A DNA stretch of 64,000 nucleotides. It comes from Trematomus loennbergii. Its lineage: Eukaryota > Chordata > Actinopteri > Perciformes > Nototheniidae. The stretch covers positions 24,410,080-24,474,079 of the forward strand of contig JAAOOA010000026.1 of the NCBI GenBank assembly GCA_012861695.1, written 5' to 3'. Numbering within the stretch: position 1 is the stretch's first letter; each line of letters begins with the position of its first letter. Below, one piece after another: positions 12,421-24,663 of this stretch. The position numbers and the translations under genes are program-made. The notes under the pieces are model-generated. The model was not told where the DNA came from. It saw only the letters and a list, made by a program, of their open reading frames with translations, and did not search any database.

Positions 12421-14093
12421 TTACGAGACACAATATACATTTTCTTTAGTTATATAAGAAGATGTATTAAAATGTCCTAAGTTGAAGGAAAGAGAAAGAC
12501 AAGCTGTCTGATTTATTATCTTTAGCGAACAATTTAGTAACTGAACCATCCAAAAGTCATTCGTTTTGTAATCACTAGAGGGCCAGTAGAGCTCTAACAT
12601 AAAATCCACAATGTCTCCTTTTAACATTTTAATTTCTACAGCTTTTCAAAGAAAGCATGTGAACCACAGAGAGTTGGAAATTATGCTGATTTTCAGAAAC
12701 TCAAATGAGTCATGAACGGGCCATTTGAGACACGCTGAGAAGGGATTGGTAACGTACAGTTTCTTTGAAAAGTTTAATTACATCATTTAAGTAGTTTCTG
12801 TCAATCAATTAACAACTGGTTAGACAGCTCAATCTCATCCAAGTTTTTCACCATTTCTTATAAACGTATTTGTTGATAGAGTAGATCTGTATTTTACATT
12901 TTGCCTACAGTACAAAGCTCTGATTGGCCGACTGTTTCTTCATCTTTAAATCAGCCCTCAGGTGACGTGGAGACGTGTTGATAGATGTTTTTATATGTAA
13001 ACAAATGGCAAACAATGGAGTATTTGTAAGGCCCAGATTCTTCAAAGTAAAGGTGTCATTTAAACACAATTTGTTAGATGAAGGAACATTACATTACATT
13101 ACATGTCACTTGTTAGGCGCTTTTATCCAAAGCGACTTACATACTCAATACTGTGGACAATCCCCACAGGAGCAATTTGGGGTGAAGTGTCTTTCCCAGG
13201 GACACAACGATTTGCTGACTGCAGTGGGGTTTGAACCTGTGACCCCCTGATCCAAACACCAACGCACAACCCACTGCACCACACGCCTCAGAGATTGACT
13301 GTCAGTGCCAGTGTGATGTGTAATTGTATATTTAACAACTATTTTTTCTACTAAACTTCGGATCAGCTTGGATGTTCAATCTAAATTCTTAACACTTTAA
13401 AGTCCACAGGTAATAGAACAACAGCAAGTAGGGACTGTCATTGAGTTTATATTAAATAAAATGTTTATCCAGGGATCTACAAGACTTAGGGGAGGCACGG
13501 CATGTAGGCTAAAGTCACTAAGAAAAGGTTTTCTAATTGAATTACATATATCACACAAAAGACTGCAAGATGATTGGCTGCAGCCTCCCTCTGCAAGATG
13601 GACAATGATTGGTATTTCTGGCCATTTTTAGCCGGTTATACCGTGAATTCCTCTGAGGTGGGTATACAGTCAAACATGCAATGATCCTGGTGTTATTATT
13701 TATATGTTTCCTGTTGTCTTGTTTCACTTCCTGTCTTTGTGTTTTTGGTGATTCCAATCACCTGCTGCCCTTGTGATTTTGCCAGCCGTCTCCAGCTGTG
13801 TCTTGTCCATTTGAACTACTTCTGTGTGCATATATGCCGGTCTTTCCCAGTGTTCTCTGTGAGTTTGTCTTCAATGTTCCTGTCGATGGTTCCCCTGGTG
13901 TTGTTCTACTCTTTAATGGTTCCCCTGTTTATTCCCTGGTGCTCTCTCGTGGATTTGCCTTCAATTTCCTCCTGCAAAACTGTCCCAGAACCCAGTTCCC
14001 CCTCTTCAGTAAAGTCAAGCTCTACGTTCTCCAGAGGACGAAGCAGTGACACATCTTTTCCAGGTACGGTTGAGCATTTTATTTTATTTTACG
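12200..14093 (+). repeat. Segmental tandem duplication, copy A
   Basis: About 1.9 kb that recurs almost unchanged from 14,094. Copy A has no hAT insertion. Relative to copy B it lacks about 85 bases after AAATGTCCT (near 12,478) and about 20 bases near 13,752, each between short direct repeats. It carries a reverse-oriented SINE and a GC-poor flank. There is no gene in it. Confidence 0.9.
13087..13292 (-). mobile_element. tRNA-derived SINE, copy A
   Basis: On the minus strand: a head with GTGGTGCAGTGGGTTGTGCG and the B box GGTTCAAACCCC, a body with CCCTGGGAAAGACACTTCACC, the tail motif CGCTTTGGATAAAAGCGCC, and an ATGTA/ATGTAATG-type end. This is a typical teleost tRNA-derived SINE layout. 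The same SINE, with a hAT in its tail, lies in copy B. Confidence 0.7.
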
Positions 14094-15087
14094 ACGCAAG
14101 TGAGGGACGCAAGGAATCCATTTAACCGAAGTGAGATGCAGCCTATATATAGGCAAGCTAAGGGGGCACAGGTGCAGACAATTAGGGCGGAGTCGACAAT
14201 CACAGTGGAGGGAAAACACACAAAGGGAGGAAGTGAGGAGATCTGCAACAAGAAGAAAAGGTTACTACAAATAAAACAGGATACAAGACTGAACTAAAAT
14301 ACATTAACATATTTTACGAGACACAACATACATTTTCTTAAGAAGATGTATTAAAATGTCCTCTCGCGTTTATAACAGAAGTTCAAAGATGTGTTTAGCC
14401 TAGCTTAGCACAATGACTGCAAGCGGGGGGAAACTGCTAGCCTAAGTTGAAGGAAAGAGAAACACAAGCGGTCTGATTTACATGTTTTATCTTCAGCGAA
14501 CAATTTAGTAACTGAACCATCCAAAAGTCATTCGTTTTGTAATCACTAGAGCGCCAGTAGAGCTCTAAGATAAAATCCACAATGTCTCCTTTTAACGTTT
14601 TAATTTCTACAGCTTTTCAAAGAAAGCATGTGAACCACAGAGAGTTGGAAATTATGCTGATTTTCAGAAACTCAAATGAGTCATGAACGGGCCATTTGAG
14701 ACACGCTGAGAAGGGATTGGTAACGTACAGTTTCTTTGAAAAGTTTAATTACATCATGTAAGTAGTTTCTGTCAATCAATTAACAACTGCTTAGACAGCT
14801 CAATCTCATCCAAGTTTTTCACCATTTCTTATAAACGTATTTGTTGATAGAGTAAGATAAGATCTGTATTTTACATTTTGCCTACAGTACAAAGCTCTGA
14901 TTGGCCGACTGTTTCTTCATCTTTAAATCAGCCCTCAGGTGACGTGGAGACGTGTTGATAGATGTTTTTATATGTGAACAAATGGCAAACAATGGAGTAT
15001 TTGTAAGGCCCAGATTGTTCAAAGTAAAGGTGTCATTTAAACACAATTTGTTAGACGAAGGAACATGACATTACATTACATTACATG

Positions 15088-15983
15088 CAGAGATGGGGTC
15101 GTTACTAAAAAAAAAGTAATATATTACTTTAAAAAAAAGTAATATATTACACTACTTCGTTACACTCCACATAAAGTAACTTGTTACTTTACTCGTTACT
15201 TTACTCACAGGGCCGGCCCGCCCCTCCCTGCAGGCAGATCACGCAGACCGCTAAAGTTTCAAATGTTCTCTTTAGTTCAGTTTCCATTGTCGCATAAGAC
15301 TGACCCAGATAGCTCTGACTATGGCTGTCCTCTGTCTCCTGCTATCTGTATTTTGCGCAGTATATCTCTGAACGATGCGATGGTGATTCCACTGTGCAAA
15401 TGGGCAACATTACCTCTACTATGAAGGATGCTACAAGCCTGTCCATCTCTGCTTGGTTACCGGTCCTCCAAATTCTACTTTGTGCCGCTTCGGAGTCGGC
15501 GGCGGCGCACTCACAACATCCTCACTCTGGGTTCGGGGGTCCTTAGCTATTAGCTTCACCTTAGCATGTGTTCTTTGCAGGTGTTTGTTGAGGTTTGACG
15601 TGGTGTTTGCAGCAGTGTATAACAGCTTCTGGCCTGGACACAGTTTGCACCTCACCGTCACATTCCTGTCTATTCTTCGGACGAACTCAAATAATGGGCA
15701 TACCTCCACCCCTCGAAAGTTATCGCTGACTCAGCCATGTTTATGCAGCACTGCACGTGGAGATGTGGAAGCGCAAGTCGCGCAGATTACGTACATAGAA
15801 ACCTGCGGCGGAAACCCCTCTTGTCTGTCAGTGTGATTATGACTGATTTTATAAAAGTAACGAAGTAACGCGTGTCGGGGCAATGTTAGTAACTGTAGTG
15901 TGATTACTGAATTATAAAAGTAACGCGTTACACTACTCCGTTACCGACAAAAGTAATATTATTACAGTATTATTACAACTCTG
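15088..15983 (-). mobile_element. hAT transposon fragment with BED zinc finger
   Basis: The insert begins CAGAGATGGGG and ends CAACTCTG, flanked by the 8-base direct repeat ATTACATG (15,080-15,087 and 15,984-15,991). CAGAG-type ends with 8-base target duplications define hAT transposons. The empty site is preserved in copy A near 13,096-13,103. Only the N-terminal zinc-finger part of a transposase remains, on the minus strand, so it needs a transposase from elsewhere. Confidence 0.92.
15431..15709 (-). pseudogene. Truncated hAT transposase N-terminus (BED-type zinc finger)
   Basis: A 92-codon minus-strand frame inside the hAT insert. Cys21, Cys24, His43 and His48 (CKLC ... HLQRTH) fit the C-x2-C...H-x4-H pattern of the BED finger, used by hAT transposases to bind the transposon ends. 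After it comes a basic, proline-rich linker (PPPTPKRHK), then a stop. The catalytic RNase H-like fold and the dimerisation region are absent, so the protein cannot transpose. A full hAT transposase is several hundred residues. It could be the first exon of a deleted gene. The start chosen is the first in-frame Met. Confidence 0.75.
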
Positions 15984-16180
15984 ATTACATGTCACTTGTT
16001 AGGCGCTTTTATCCAAAGCAACTTACATACTCAATACTGTGGACAATCCCCACAGGAGCAATTTGGGTGAAGTGTCTTTCCCAGGGACACAACGACATGC
16101 TGACTGCAGTGGAGTTTGAACCTGTGACCCCCTGATCCAAACACCAACGCACAACCCACTGCACCACACGCCTCAGAGGG
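15984..16180 (-). mobile_element. tRNA-derived SINE, copy B, interrupted at its tail by the hAT
   Basis: Same element as 13,087-13,292, nearly identical. The hAT at 15,088-15,983 separates it from its ATGTA-rich tail (about 15,061-15,087). A G-run beside it (CAGAGGGGGGGGATTG) has expanded relative to copy A. Confidence 0.7.
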
Positions 16181-16987
16181 GGGGGATTGACTGTCAGTGC
16201 CAGTGTGATGTGTAATTGTATATTTAACAACTATTTTTCTACTAAACTTCGGATCAGCTTGGATGTTCAATCTGAATTCTTAACACTTTAAAGTCCACAG
16301 GTAATAGAACAACAGCAAGTAGGGACTGTCATTGAGTTTATATTAAATACAATGTTCATCCAGGGATGTACAAGACTTAGGGGGAGGCACGGCATGTAGG
16401 CTAAAGTCACTAAGAAAAGGTTTTCTAATTGAATTACATATATCACACAAAAGACTGCAAGATGATTGGCTGCAGCCTCCCTCTGCAAGATGGACAGTGA
16501 TTGGTATTTCTGGCCATTTTTAGCCGGTTATACCGTGAATTCCTCTGAGGTGGGTATACAGTCAAACATGCAATGATCCTGGCGTTATTATTTATATGTT
16601 TCCTGTTGTCTTGTTTCACTTCCTGTCTTTGTGTTTTTGGTGATTGTCTGCCCCGTCCTGATTCCAATCACCTGCTGCCCTTGTGATTTAGCCAGCCGTC
16701 TCCAGCTGTGTCTTGTCCATTTGAACTACTTCTGTGTGCATATATGCCGGTCTTTCCCAGTGTTCTCTGTGAGTTTGTCATCAATGTCCCTGTCGATGGT
16801 TCCCCTGGTGTTGTTCTACTCTTTAATGGTTCCCCTGTTTATTCCCTGGTGCTCTCTCGTGGATTTGCCTTCAATTTCCTCCTGCAAAACTGTCCCAGAA
16901 CCCAGTTCCCCCTCTTCAGTAAAGTCAAGCTCTACGTTCTCCAGAGGACGAAGCACATCTTTTCCAGGTACGGTTAAGCATTTTATT

Positions 16988-19900
16988 TTTTACATTTGGG
17001 CAGGAATGGGCGTAGCGTGGTTAACTTCGAGCATTTATTTTCAATAATACCAACATGTGTAAATCTACCAAAATGCATTTAACACTAATAACAAAAATGA
17101 TGTATCGTAAAAACATAAACTTATCTATGGTCAGGTATGTGTAGGGGTCGCAGTTTGTAGCTTAACCTTATTCAGTTTTGTTATAATACAAATATTAAAA
17201 TATCCTGTAATGTTGCAGTCACCAATCCTACCACCTCATCCCCCCTTTTACAGTTTGGACGCTAAGCTAGGCTATATTGTGTGCACAACAACATAACACC
17301 TAACCTTGTACTGTTAGTGGGATTGTGTTTGTCTCAGCTCTGCAATAGACTGGAAACCTTGTGTACCACTGAATGCAATTCTCCCAATGCATGCTGGGAT
17401 AGATTGTCTTTTGTGACACTGAAAAGGATAAGCTTATTTCAAAAGGGGGCAAATGATTAATTTGACCTTGACATCTCCATTTCAATGGATGCATACTGTA
17501 TTATGTAGGTATTCAGTGTCTTGTATTAACGGATGAGAATCTGTATTCAAACTTAATCTTTATTTTGGAACATTTTGACCTTATGCAGCTATATTCTTCG
17601 GCTCTAATGATTTATGTTTATTATATAAGTCTGACACTTGACACTAATTTGAATAATAAGCCATGTGTTTACAGTCTTTGTGTCTCCACCCAGATGTAAC
17701 ACGCCTGTACAGGTTTCTTGCCTGAAGAGGAACTGGTTCTTCAGTTGAAGGCATTGCCTCCTGTCTTGATGATCCCTACAGGAAACGCTCTATTCAATTT
17801 AGGATGACTTTTCATTTTGACTCATCAAAGTGTTTTCATAGGCATGTGCCTGTGGGCTACAGGTACTGACGTCAATTTCCCGACAATTGAACACATTTTA
17901 TGAGCTGTTTGTGAACTTGTCGACTTTACAAAACATGTTCATCTTACAGCTGCCAAACCCTCCATCTGTGAAGTGCATGCTGTATGAAAACTCTTTATTT
18001 TTAAGCTGATACAAGTTACAGAAGAAGATCATGAGCACTTGATCAATGTCCAACAGGTGTTGTACCTTCACCTCCTGCCCAATAAAATACATTTGGTCTC
18101 TAATTAGTTTTTTTTTTTAATGTTAAGCAAGCATTTAAAACTGTGACTACTGGCTTGTTTAGTTGACTTTTATCACATACCGGTAACCAGATTTTTCATC
18201 ACACAGTTGTTTATCTATTGTCGGCTTATGGATGATTCTGCCAGGAGAGTTTCATGTCCACCCTAGCCTGGGGCTCAGTTTCACTCCTATTAAATCGTGT
18301 ATGGAAAAAAAGAGCAAGACTTTTGCTTATGAAACCAGGAAAACCTGAAATAACCCAACTTTATAATCTCCTATTGGATCATAGCATGTCATCTTCTGTG
18401 GTTTTGAGGAGTAAATGTGTCATTGAGGAATCAAAATATGTTGACTTATAAATGAATTGTTAACATTTTGTACAAACACTAGAGTTGTTCATTTGTTTTT
18501 TCATACATATTCAGTATTTTCTTCCCAACTAGGTGAATAATTGGTGTAGCTATGGCCTTTTTAACATCGACTGGAGACTTTCTCAAAATACGCAAAGAAA
18601 AAAACGTCAATCTTTTCCTATACTTTGACTTGGTTTTGAAAGCTTTACAGTTATTATAAGTTGAGAGTCAGAAGTGTATTGACTTCTTTTGTTTTAAAGA
18701 GGAAAAACAGATCAGAATAACTCAGTGAATGGTGACTGTCTGAAGTCATTAACCCTCATCTGGCAGCTCTTTCCAGCACGTTGGAACATTTTCCGCTGAA
18801 ACCTGTTCAGTCTAAGTGTTTTTAGACAAACACAATATGTTCTGCATCAGGTGTGGCCGCTGGATGTTTTCCACCTGAGTCTTAGATCATCTTTCAGCAT
18901 GCTGTCTTGATGTTTGGTCGGTGTTATTTATTCTTTTCTTACCAGAAGGTGATTAAGTGTGGAATTTCCACCGCAACATTAGTGAAATCAGCCGTATAAA
19001 ATATTAACTTTCAGGATTACCTGAACATTACAAAATGTTGACAATACCCCACAAGTTTGTCATTTGGGTAAATCAAATTTGGATAACTTTTTTTGCAATA
19101 ACCACACAGTTCTTTACCATTTTGATTCAGCATGCAGATTAAATTCACAGTTTTAGTTTGCGTATAAAACACTTAAATTGTGGAGAAAATGTGAATTAAC
19201 AATGTTTTGGGGTCATTGTACGTTAGATAAAAAAGAAAAGAAAAAATAGTGTCATAAAAGTTTCCCAAAATGTATAACTTTATCATCTCAGATATTCTGA
19301 GTTTTTAACAAACAATTCGTTCTGAATATTACATCTGTCTACAGACTTTGACATTTTTTCCTCACAATGGCATTTATCAACAGTAATTATATCCACAAAA
19401 AAGCGTTGTCATGGTGCGTTGTTTATGTTTATTTCTTTGTGCAAAGTAAATTCCCTTAGGGAAATAAAAAAATTATTCAAGAGAGACTTGTAAATACAGG
19501 TATTTGCATTTGCATACAGTATATTGTTAAAAAAACAAAGATGTGATACAAAAAAAGAGAGAGACTTGCACAATGGAAAAAGAGACTCATACAAAAGCTT
19601 GTCATCATAAATCAAGAAAACGTATATCAAAATTCTGCTGACGTATTAATGAGCAGCATAACTGAGCAAGAAGATCACCTCTTGTTGCAGCAGTGTGAGT
19701 TATCAGTGTGTGAGTTGTCAGTGGTTGTCACCCGGACGCTCCCCTCTGCAGCATGTTGAGCTACACACACCCTGATCATCCAGGTGACGCAACACAGCGC
19801 TTTGCTGATTCACAGCCAAAGAAAAGATATGTGAGAAAGAAGGAAATTAACTTCTTATCACGCAGCTGTCACTTTTATTCCCCCTTTGTCGCTTGAGGGG

Positions 19901-20342
19901 TGTCTCACATCAGTTTCATATCACAACTGAGTGAAATATCCAAATGCTCGACTCTACTGTATAGACACAATTCACCTAAATACATATGATACATTTGAAT
20001 CTTTATTACAATTGAATTCAAAGTTATATGGATTAAACAAAGTACTGCTGCACAGCATGTTTTTACTCACTAGAAATGAAATTGCAAACACTGACAGTGA
20101 TTTCAAAGACAATGTATGTGTGATGCAGAAATGGTGTAACTAATACATTTTTTTAAATATGAAGAAAAAAAAAGAAATTCACAAGACAACCCAAACTTGA
20201 ATGATTACTAACCGAAGATCTTCTGAATATAGGAAATGTGTATCTATATCACACAGAGGGAAACACAATGACTGACAGCAGCAGGGGGACACTTTGTTAT
20301 TCTTTACTTTATTACATAATGTTTTTCCCAGCTACATTATCA
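16988..20342. other. Intergenic DNA, no gene seen
   Basis: AT-rich, with short chance frames only. The segment at about 18,690-18,960 is more balanced in composition and contains several E-box-like motifs (CATCTG, CACCTG, CAGGTG). It could be a conserved regulatory element, but this cannot be judged without alignment. Confidence 0.5.
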
Positions 20343-21530
20343 AATCAAATCAAGTTTTATTTATATAGCACATTTTTAAACAATTTTGCTAACATATAAT
20401 AAAATACCCTACAGTAAAGACAACAGCACAGTTTGTTCAGAATATCAGTATGAGAAAAACGACACCCTCTGTCCTTAGACCCTCACATCGTACAAGGAAA
20501 AACTTCCAGAGAAAAACCCACATTTCAAAGGGAAAAATGGGAGAAACCTCGGGGAGAGCAACAGAGGAGGGATCCCTCTCCCAGGACGGACAGACGTGCA
20601 ATAGATGCCGTGGGTGTTTCTCAATCGCGAGTACGCTTGCTTGGTAGCAACATGTCTGCCGAGTATCTTGCTTCAGAAGCGAGTCAAGAATACTTCCTGC
20701 CATTCGGAAAACGAAGAGTGGAACAGGCTAGCAAGTGTGCAGGTGTGCGTCATATGAGAGGCCCCGCCTTACAACTTCCGCCACAGATTTGGGGAAATTG
20801 GTCCGTGCGCAAAGCATTGTGGGGATTTTAAGACCGCAGAGTCTACTCATGTGCAGCCTCGATATTTCTCCAAACGAAGTACGCCGGGCTCGGTAGATTT
20901 CCAAGTATGCTGGAGATTGGAACAGTCCTTGGGCGGCACTCGATGACGTAGTATGCTTGAAATAGTGGCTCTGAAGCAGCTTTACTCGCGATTGAGAAAC
21001 ACCCCGTGTGTAAATTGAAGAGATAATACATTTTACAGCGTAGGTAGACTGTAGAATGTTTGGAAATGCATGTGTCTGTAATAAGATGAATCCACGAAGA
21101 TGTCAACAACATTCCTGTGGGAGCCATCAGGGAAGCAGCATGACGAGACCCAGGCAGGACCGCAGAGACAGGCCCAGCCACGACCCGAAGTCCACGACTT
21201 AATCCAGAACTCAGGATAGTGGATCCAGGGCACAGGACCACAGCAAGAGGATCAGCCTCCACTCCGGATCCCGCGTAGATATAGACACAAAAAGACACAT
21301 TTGGCTGGGTTAATCGGAACATGAGTGTACACAGACACAGACAGACAGAAGGAAGAACAAGCACTCCCTTAGGATAGGTTAAGGGAAAAGGGTAGCAAGT
21401 AAGAGAGTAAGAAACAGAGGTGGAGAGGCACACGCAGGGAACAAAGGCCACACTGGAGCCTTAGTTGGAAATTGGTGAGAGATAGGGAGAAAGAAGTTAG
21501 TTAGCAGGAAGGTAGTTTCCTATTGGTGTC
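20343..21530. repeat. Interspersed repeat split by a MITE
   Basis: Starts AATCAAATCAAGTTTTATTT and ATATAGCACA, then GGGAGAAACCTCGGGGAGAG and the following TCTCCCAGGACGGACAGACG, a pattern recurring in fish genomes. It resumes after the MITE as TGTAAATTGAAGAGATAATAC and runs to about 21,530. A 202-codon minus-strand frame across it is fortuitous. Family not assigned. Confidence 0.55.
20612..21004. mobile_element. MITE with GGGTGTTTCTCAATCGCGAG termini
   Basis: Left end GGGTGTTTCTCAATCGCGAG followed by TA; right end is its inverse (TACTCGCGATTGAGAAACAC, CC). The 22-base terminal repeats are perfect. Flanks read CGT on both sides (or CCGTG if two terminal bases are assigned to the target), so a 3-base duplication as in PIF/Harbinger is possible. 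It interrupts the repeat around it. Confidence 0.85.
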
Positions 21531-22611
21531 ATGGACATCGCACCTTGGACTTTCTTGGAGGCAAAAATCATGCAACACATTGAGAGAGAGATATTAAAAA
21601 AACAAATACATTTTCTATTCATTTTACTGAAGCTCCCTCTGGAGGGACCTTTGGAATTTTAGCCCATTTACATGCACACACACCTTTATAACACACTACA
21701 GGACAGAGAAACCCCCAAAAAGCACAATAGGGCCTTTTTAATTATCAAATATTTTTGGTAAAGGCCAACTACACCACCTAAACACACCATCCTTATTTCC
21801 CAAATGGGGTAATCCTTTTTAAGTTTGATTGTTTTATTTTGAGGATGACTCCTATCCCATGTGGACTGAAATATTGTTGCATAAAAGTTTGTGAGGTGCA
21901 ATGTGAGTGAGACTGGATTTCAAACATGGAAAAAACTTATTTTTAATGATGTCCTTGTAACAGTTTCACAACAAGAGGGCCATGCTGCTTACATCTCATT
22001 CCTATCAAGCTCACAAGCAGGCGTGTGCATTGGTTTGTACATGATAACGTGCCACGTGCGGCACTTTTATCAGATATTGGGGCCATTCGTTTTCAAAAAC
22101 CCTCCTCAGGTGAGTCTGACCTGCCAGCAACCTGATACTCTGACAGTAACTTATTTAAATTCCAATGCATTAGCCTTTCCACAAACAGGTTTGTCTTAAC
22201 AAAGCTATTTGTATATGAATGGGACATTACTAAGGTCATTTGAATGCATGTGTAAGGTGTGTGAGTCCATAGTGTTGGCAGCAGAATGGGTGTGTGATCA
22301 GAACAGAGGAATGTGAGGCGTGGTGTTCAGGGTTTCTCAACATAAGACGTTCAGTCTGACTCCCATGGCAACCAGCGGCTGGATAACCCACAGCCGGAGA
22401 CTCCAAACATCAGATGAGCTGCCAGTGTGTCTGCTGCGTGCCACTGTGAGTTCAGACTGCTGGAAATCAGGCTCCAGTCTTGTAAAAAGTCCCCCCCATT
22501 GTGATTATGTTGAGATCAAAGATTACATTTTAGTGTTCAGATATCACATCAAGCCTGCCCTTAACACAAAAGAGATAGCATTGGTTTATGGTCCAAAAGA
22601 TAACAATCTTT
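21531..22611. other. Intergenic DNA, no gene seen
   Basis: No exon-like segment, repeat boundary or RNA gene recognised. Short frames here lack any familiar motif. Confidence 0.5.
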
Positions 22612-22765
22612 TAGATTAGATTAGATTTACCTTAATGATTAATTGGTCCTTAATTGGAAATTTTTGTTGCAGCACAATGTTAAGGAATTGCACATGAGAT
22701 ATAAAATATAAAATAAGTATAAACAGTAAATAAATACATAAACAGACAGACAAACATAGAGAATG
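22612..22765. repeat. Retroelement tail-like repeat
   Basis: (AGATT)n followed by a degenerate stretch around AATTGGTCCTTAATTGGAAA and TTTTTGTTGCAGCAC, like the common fish element that reads TTTATTGTCCC...GGGAAATTTGTTTTGC. Old and diverged. Confidence 0.4.
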
Positions 22766-23184
22766 TCAATTAAATACACCATTTACTGTCTCTTCTACTC
22801 TACTCAAAAGTGTGATATTGATGCTTTACTTGAAGGACTGAAGTTATTACAATTTCTCCATGCAGAAGTTGTTGTAAAAACATCTTAGGCTGGGACAAAG
22901 TGGACAAAAAAAATCAACTACCATGCCTTTATCCACTACTATTTTATATATTTTAAAATATATTTTTTATACATTTTGGGAACACATTTAGGGTAATCAA
23001 TACGCATGTCTGTTATTTATTTTATACTATGCAAAAAATAAAACAAAAACTGTATTTAATCTCTTATCTATCTTGCTTGGATTTGGAAAATGTCCTTATT
23101 TGGTTAAAAGGATTGCTTTAATAAGAAAAAAATACTTTTCTTCTAACTTGTGGTCTTTGTTTGAATGTTGCTGCATTCCCACTG

Positions 23185-23218
<34 letters not shown>
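23185..23218 (+). repeat. (GATA)8 microsatellite
   Basis: Eight perfect GATA units plus GA. Confidence 0.95.
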
Positions 23219-23459
23219 CAGAAAACTGGAACAAAGAACAAGAAAACCATAAGTGGCATAATCAGAAAGGAGAACCGGAAATCAAAAGGCCACGAGGGAG
23301 GAGAACATTCCTGAAAGTCTTTCAATAGTTGCATTTTAGTGTGAGACTGGCACACGGATCTCCATAAATGGTGAGCAGAGAGAGAGTGAATATCTTTCTC
23401 AGAGGACTTCCCCCAGATTTGTTTTCTGCCCTTGTCGCGTTTCCCTCCTATCTTCCCTC

Positions 23460-23633
23460 CAACAGGTAAAGCGACAACTGTCCTCCGTGCGTCAGCAGCG
23501 TCGCGCGCGCTCATTACGTAGTTCCCGGTGTGCGGCAGGTGTAGCCCAGGACACACCCACGAGGCAAACTGCTGTCAGGCAGAAAGAGCAGCCTGTCAGT
23601 CTTCACAGAGCACCGCAGAGGGAGCACTAACAG
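23460..23633 (+). promoter_or_regulatory. Probable promoter and non-coding first exon
   Basis: A locally CpG-rich patch in AT-rich surroundings (GTCAGCAGCGTCGCGCGCGC, then TCATTACGTAGTTCCCGGTG) is followed by about 100 bases ending GCACTAACAG|gtaagagg, a near-consensus splice donor at 23,634. This is the usual layout of a vertebrate promoter with a short untranslated first exon. The next coding exons on this strand belong to the coiled-coil gene that starts at 37.7 or 42.2 kb, so this may be its start. A gene lying beyond the window is also possible. No ATG frame leads into the donor convincingly. Confidence 0.5.
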
Positions 23634-23983
23634 GTAAGAGGCTGATCATTTACCGGGACGCTCGTTGGATTTTAACTGCGTCGCTTTGTGGTCGTTTCCT
23701 GCTGCTGGAGTTAACTTGGTTGTGGTTTAGAATAAACTTTAGTCTGCCTGAAGCGTTTTTAGTGGGGCAACTGCAGGGAGGAATCACTGAATATACTTTT
23801 CTGGTAACTTTTGAGTGTTGAGTTGGCATACTGTTCAATCCTAAAAAATCACAAAGTGTAGCATGCTAGTAACGTTTTTGAATGTTACAAAGACTTATAC
23901 AATTGGGATACAAAGCAACCAATTTTACATTTCATTATAACCAGCAGTTGAATAAAGTAAATATTCACATTACAACTAACCCA

Positions 23984-24430
23984 TGGTGGAAAGTAACATG
24001 GTACATTTATTTGAGTAATACTTCTAAGAGTATATTTTGAGTTTCATCTACTTTACTTGAGTCTTTTCACTTTATGCTATTTAGATTTGTATTACAAAAT
24101 GTAATCTATTTGTATAGGTTAAGATAGTTTGGTTACTAAGTTGAAATAAGCTTCACTTCTTCTATAACTGCAAAATTAAAGATACACACATTAATGCAGC
24201 GCTTATTATAATTCAGTTATTTAAAATATATTATTCTGAAATAGGCAGTTGTACAGAGTGAATACTTTTACTTTTGGTATATTACCTTGCATTTTGATGC
24301 TAAATTTGACTTTTCCTTAGTAAGACTCTCAATTCAGGACTTTTTTTTAGTACGTATGTTTAACATTGTAGCATTACTTATTTTACTTAAAGTTACCTCT
24401 TTCAACGCTGATATTACGAGTATACTTTCC
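23984..24430. repeat. Diverged common teleost interspersed repeat
   Basis: Contains GGTGGAAAGTAACATGGTAC, TTTACTTGAGTCTTTTCACT and TTATGCTA, matching in outline the very common fish repeat that reads GTGGAAAGTAACTAAGTACA...TTACTTGAGTATTTTC. Heavily mutated. Confidence 0.55.
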
Positions 24431-24663
24431 ACATAGAAATGTTATTATCAGTCATAGGATTCAAATCTATTTGGGCCAAAATGTTGATATCCTTATCCCC
24501 CATTGGTGTACCTCTGGGGTCAGTTTGTGGTTTGTGTTTTTGGTTTCATGAAAGGGAAAATCTTAATGCTACAGTATTAAATACCAACTTTTCAACATGA
24601 CACTGCAAATAGAAAAGCCCATAAAGACATTGTTTTTCCAGTTGGTTTTCTTTTTGACTGACC

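Larger units (their letters stand above)
14094..16987 (+). repeat. Segmental tandem duplication, copy B, with hAT insertion
   Basis: Starts ACGCAAGTGAGGGACGCAAG, inside the right arm of the MITE seen in full at 11,777-12,249. It ends near TAAGCATTTTATTTTT, matching the end of copy A. It is longer than A by the 896-base hAT element and by the 85- and 20-base segments missing from A. Elsewhere the copies differ at only a few percent of positions by eye. The 85-base segment contains AGCTTAGCACAATGACTGCA, a motif common in fish repeats. Confidence 0.9.

Noticed and set aside
12050..14297. Related frames at 12,050, 13,739, 14,046 and 16,631 as a duplicated gene family
   Set aside because: They fall in the tandem-duplicated repeat segment; differences between copies are not biased to silent positions by eye, and no splice or start context exists.
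20843..21451. 202-codon minus-strand frame
   Set aside because: It spans the MITE boundary and a common interspersed repeat, and shows no protein motif.
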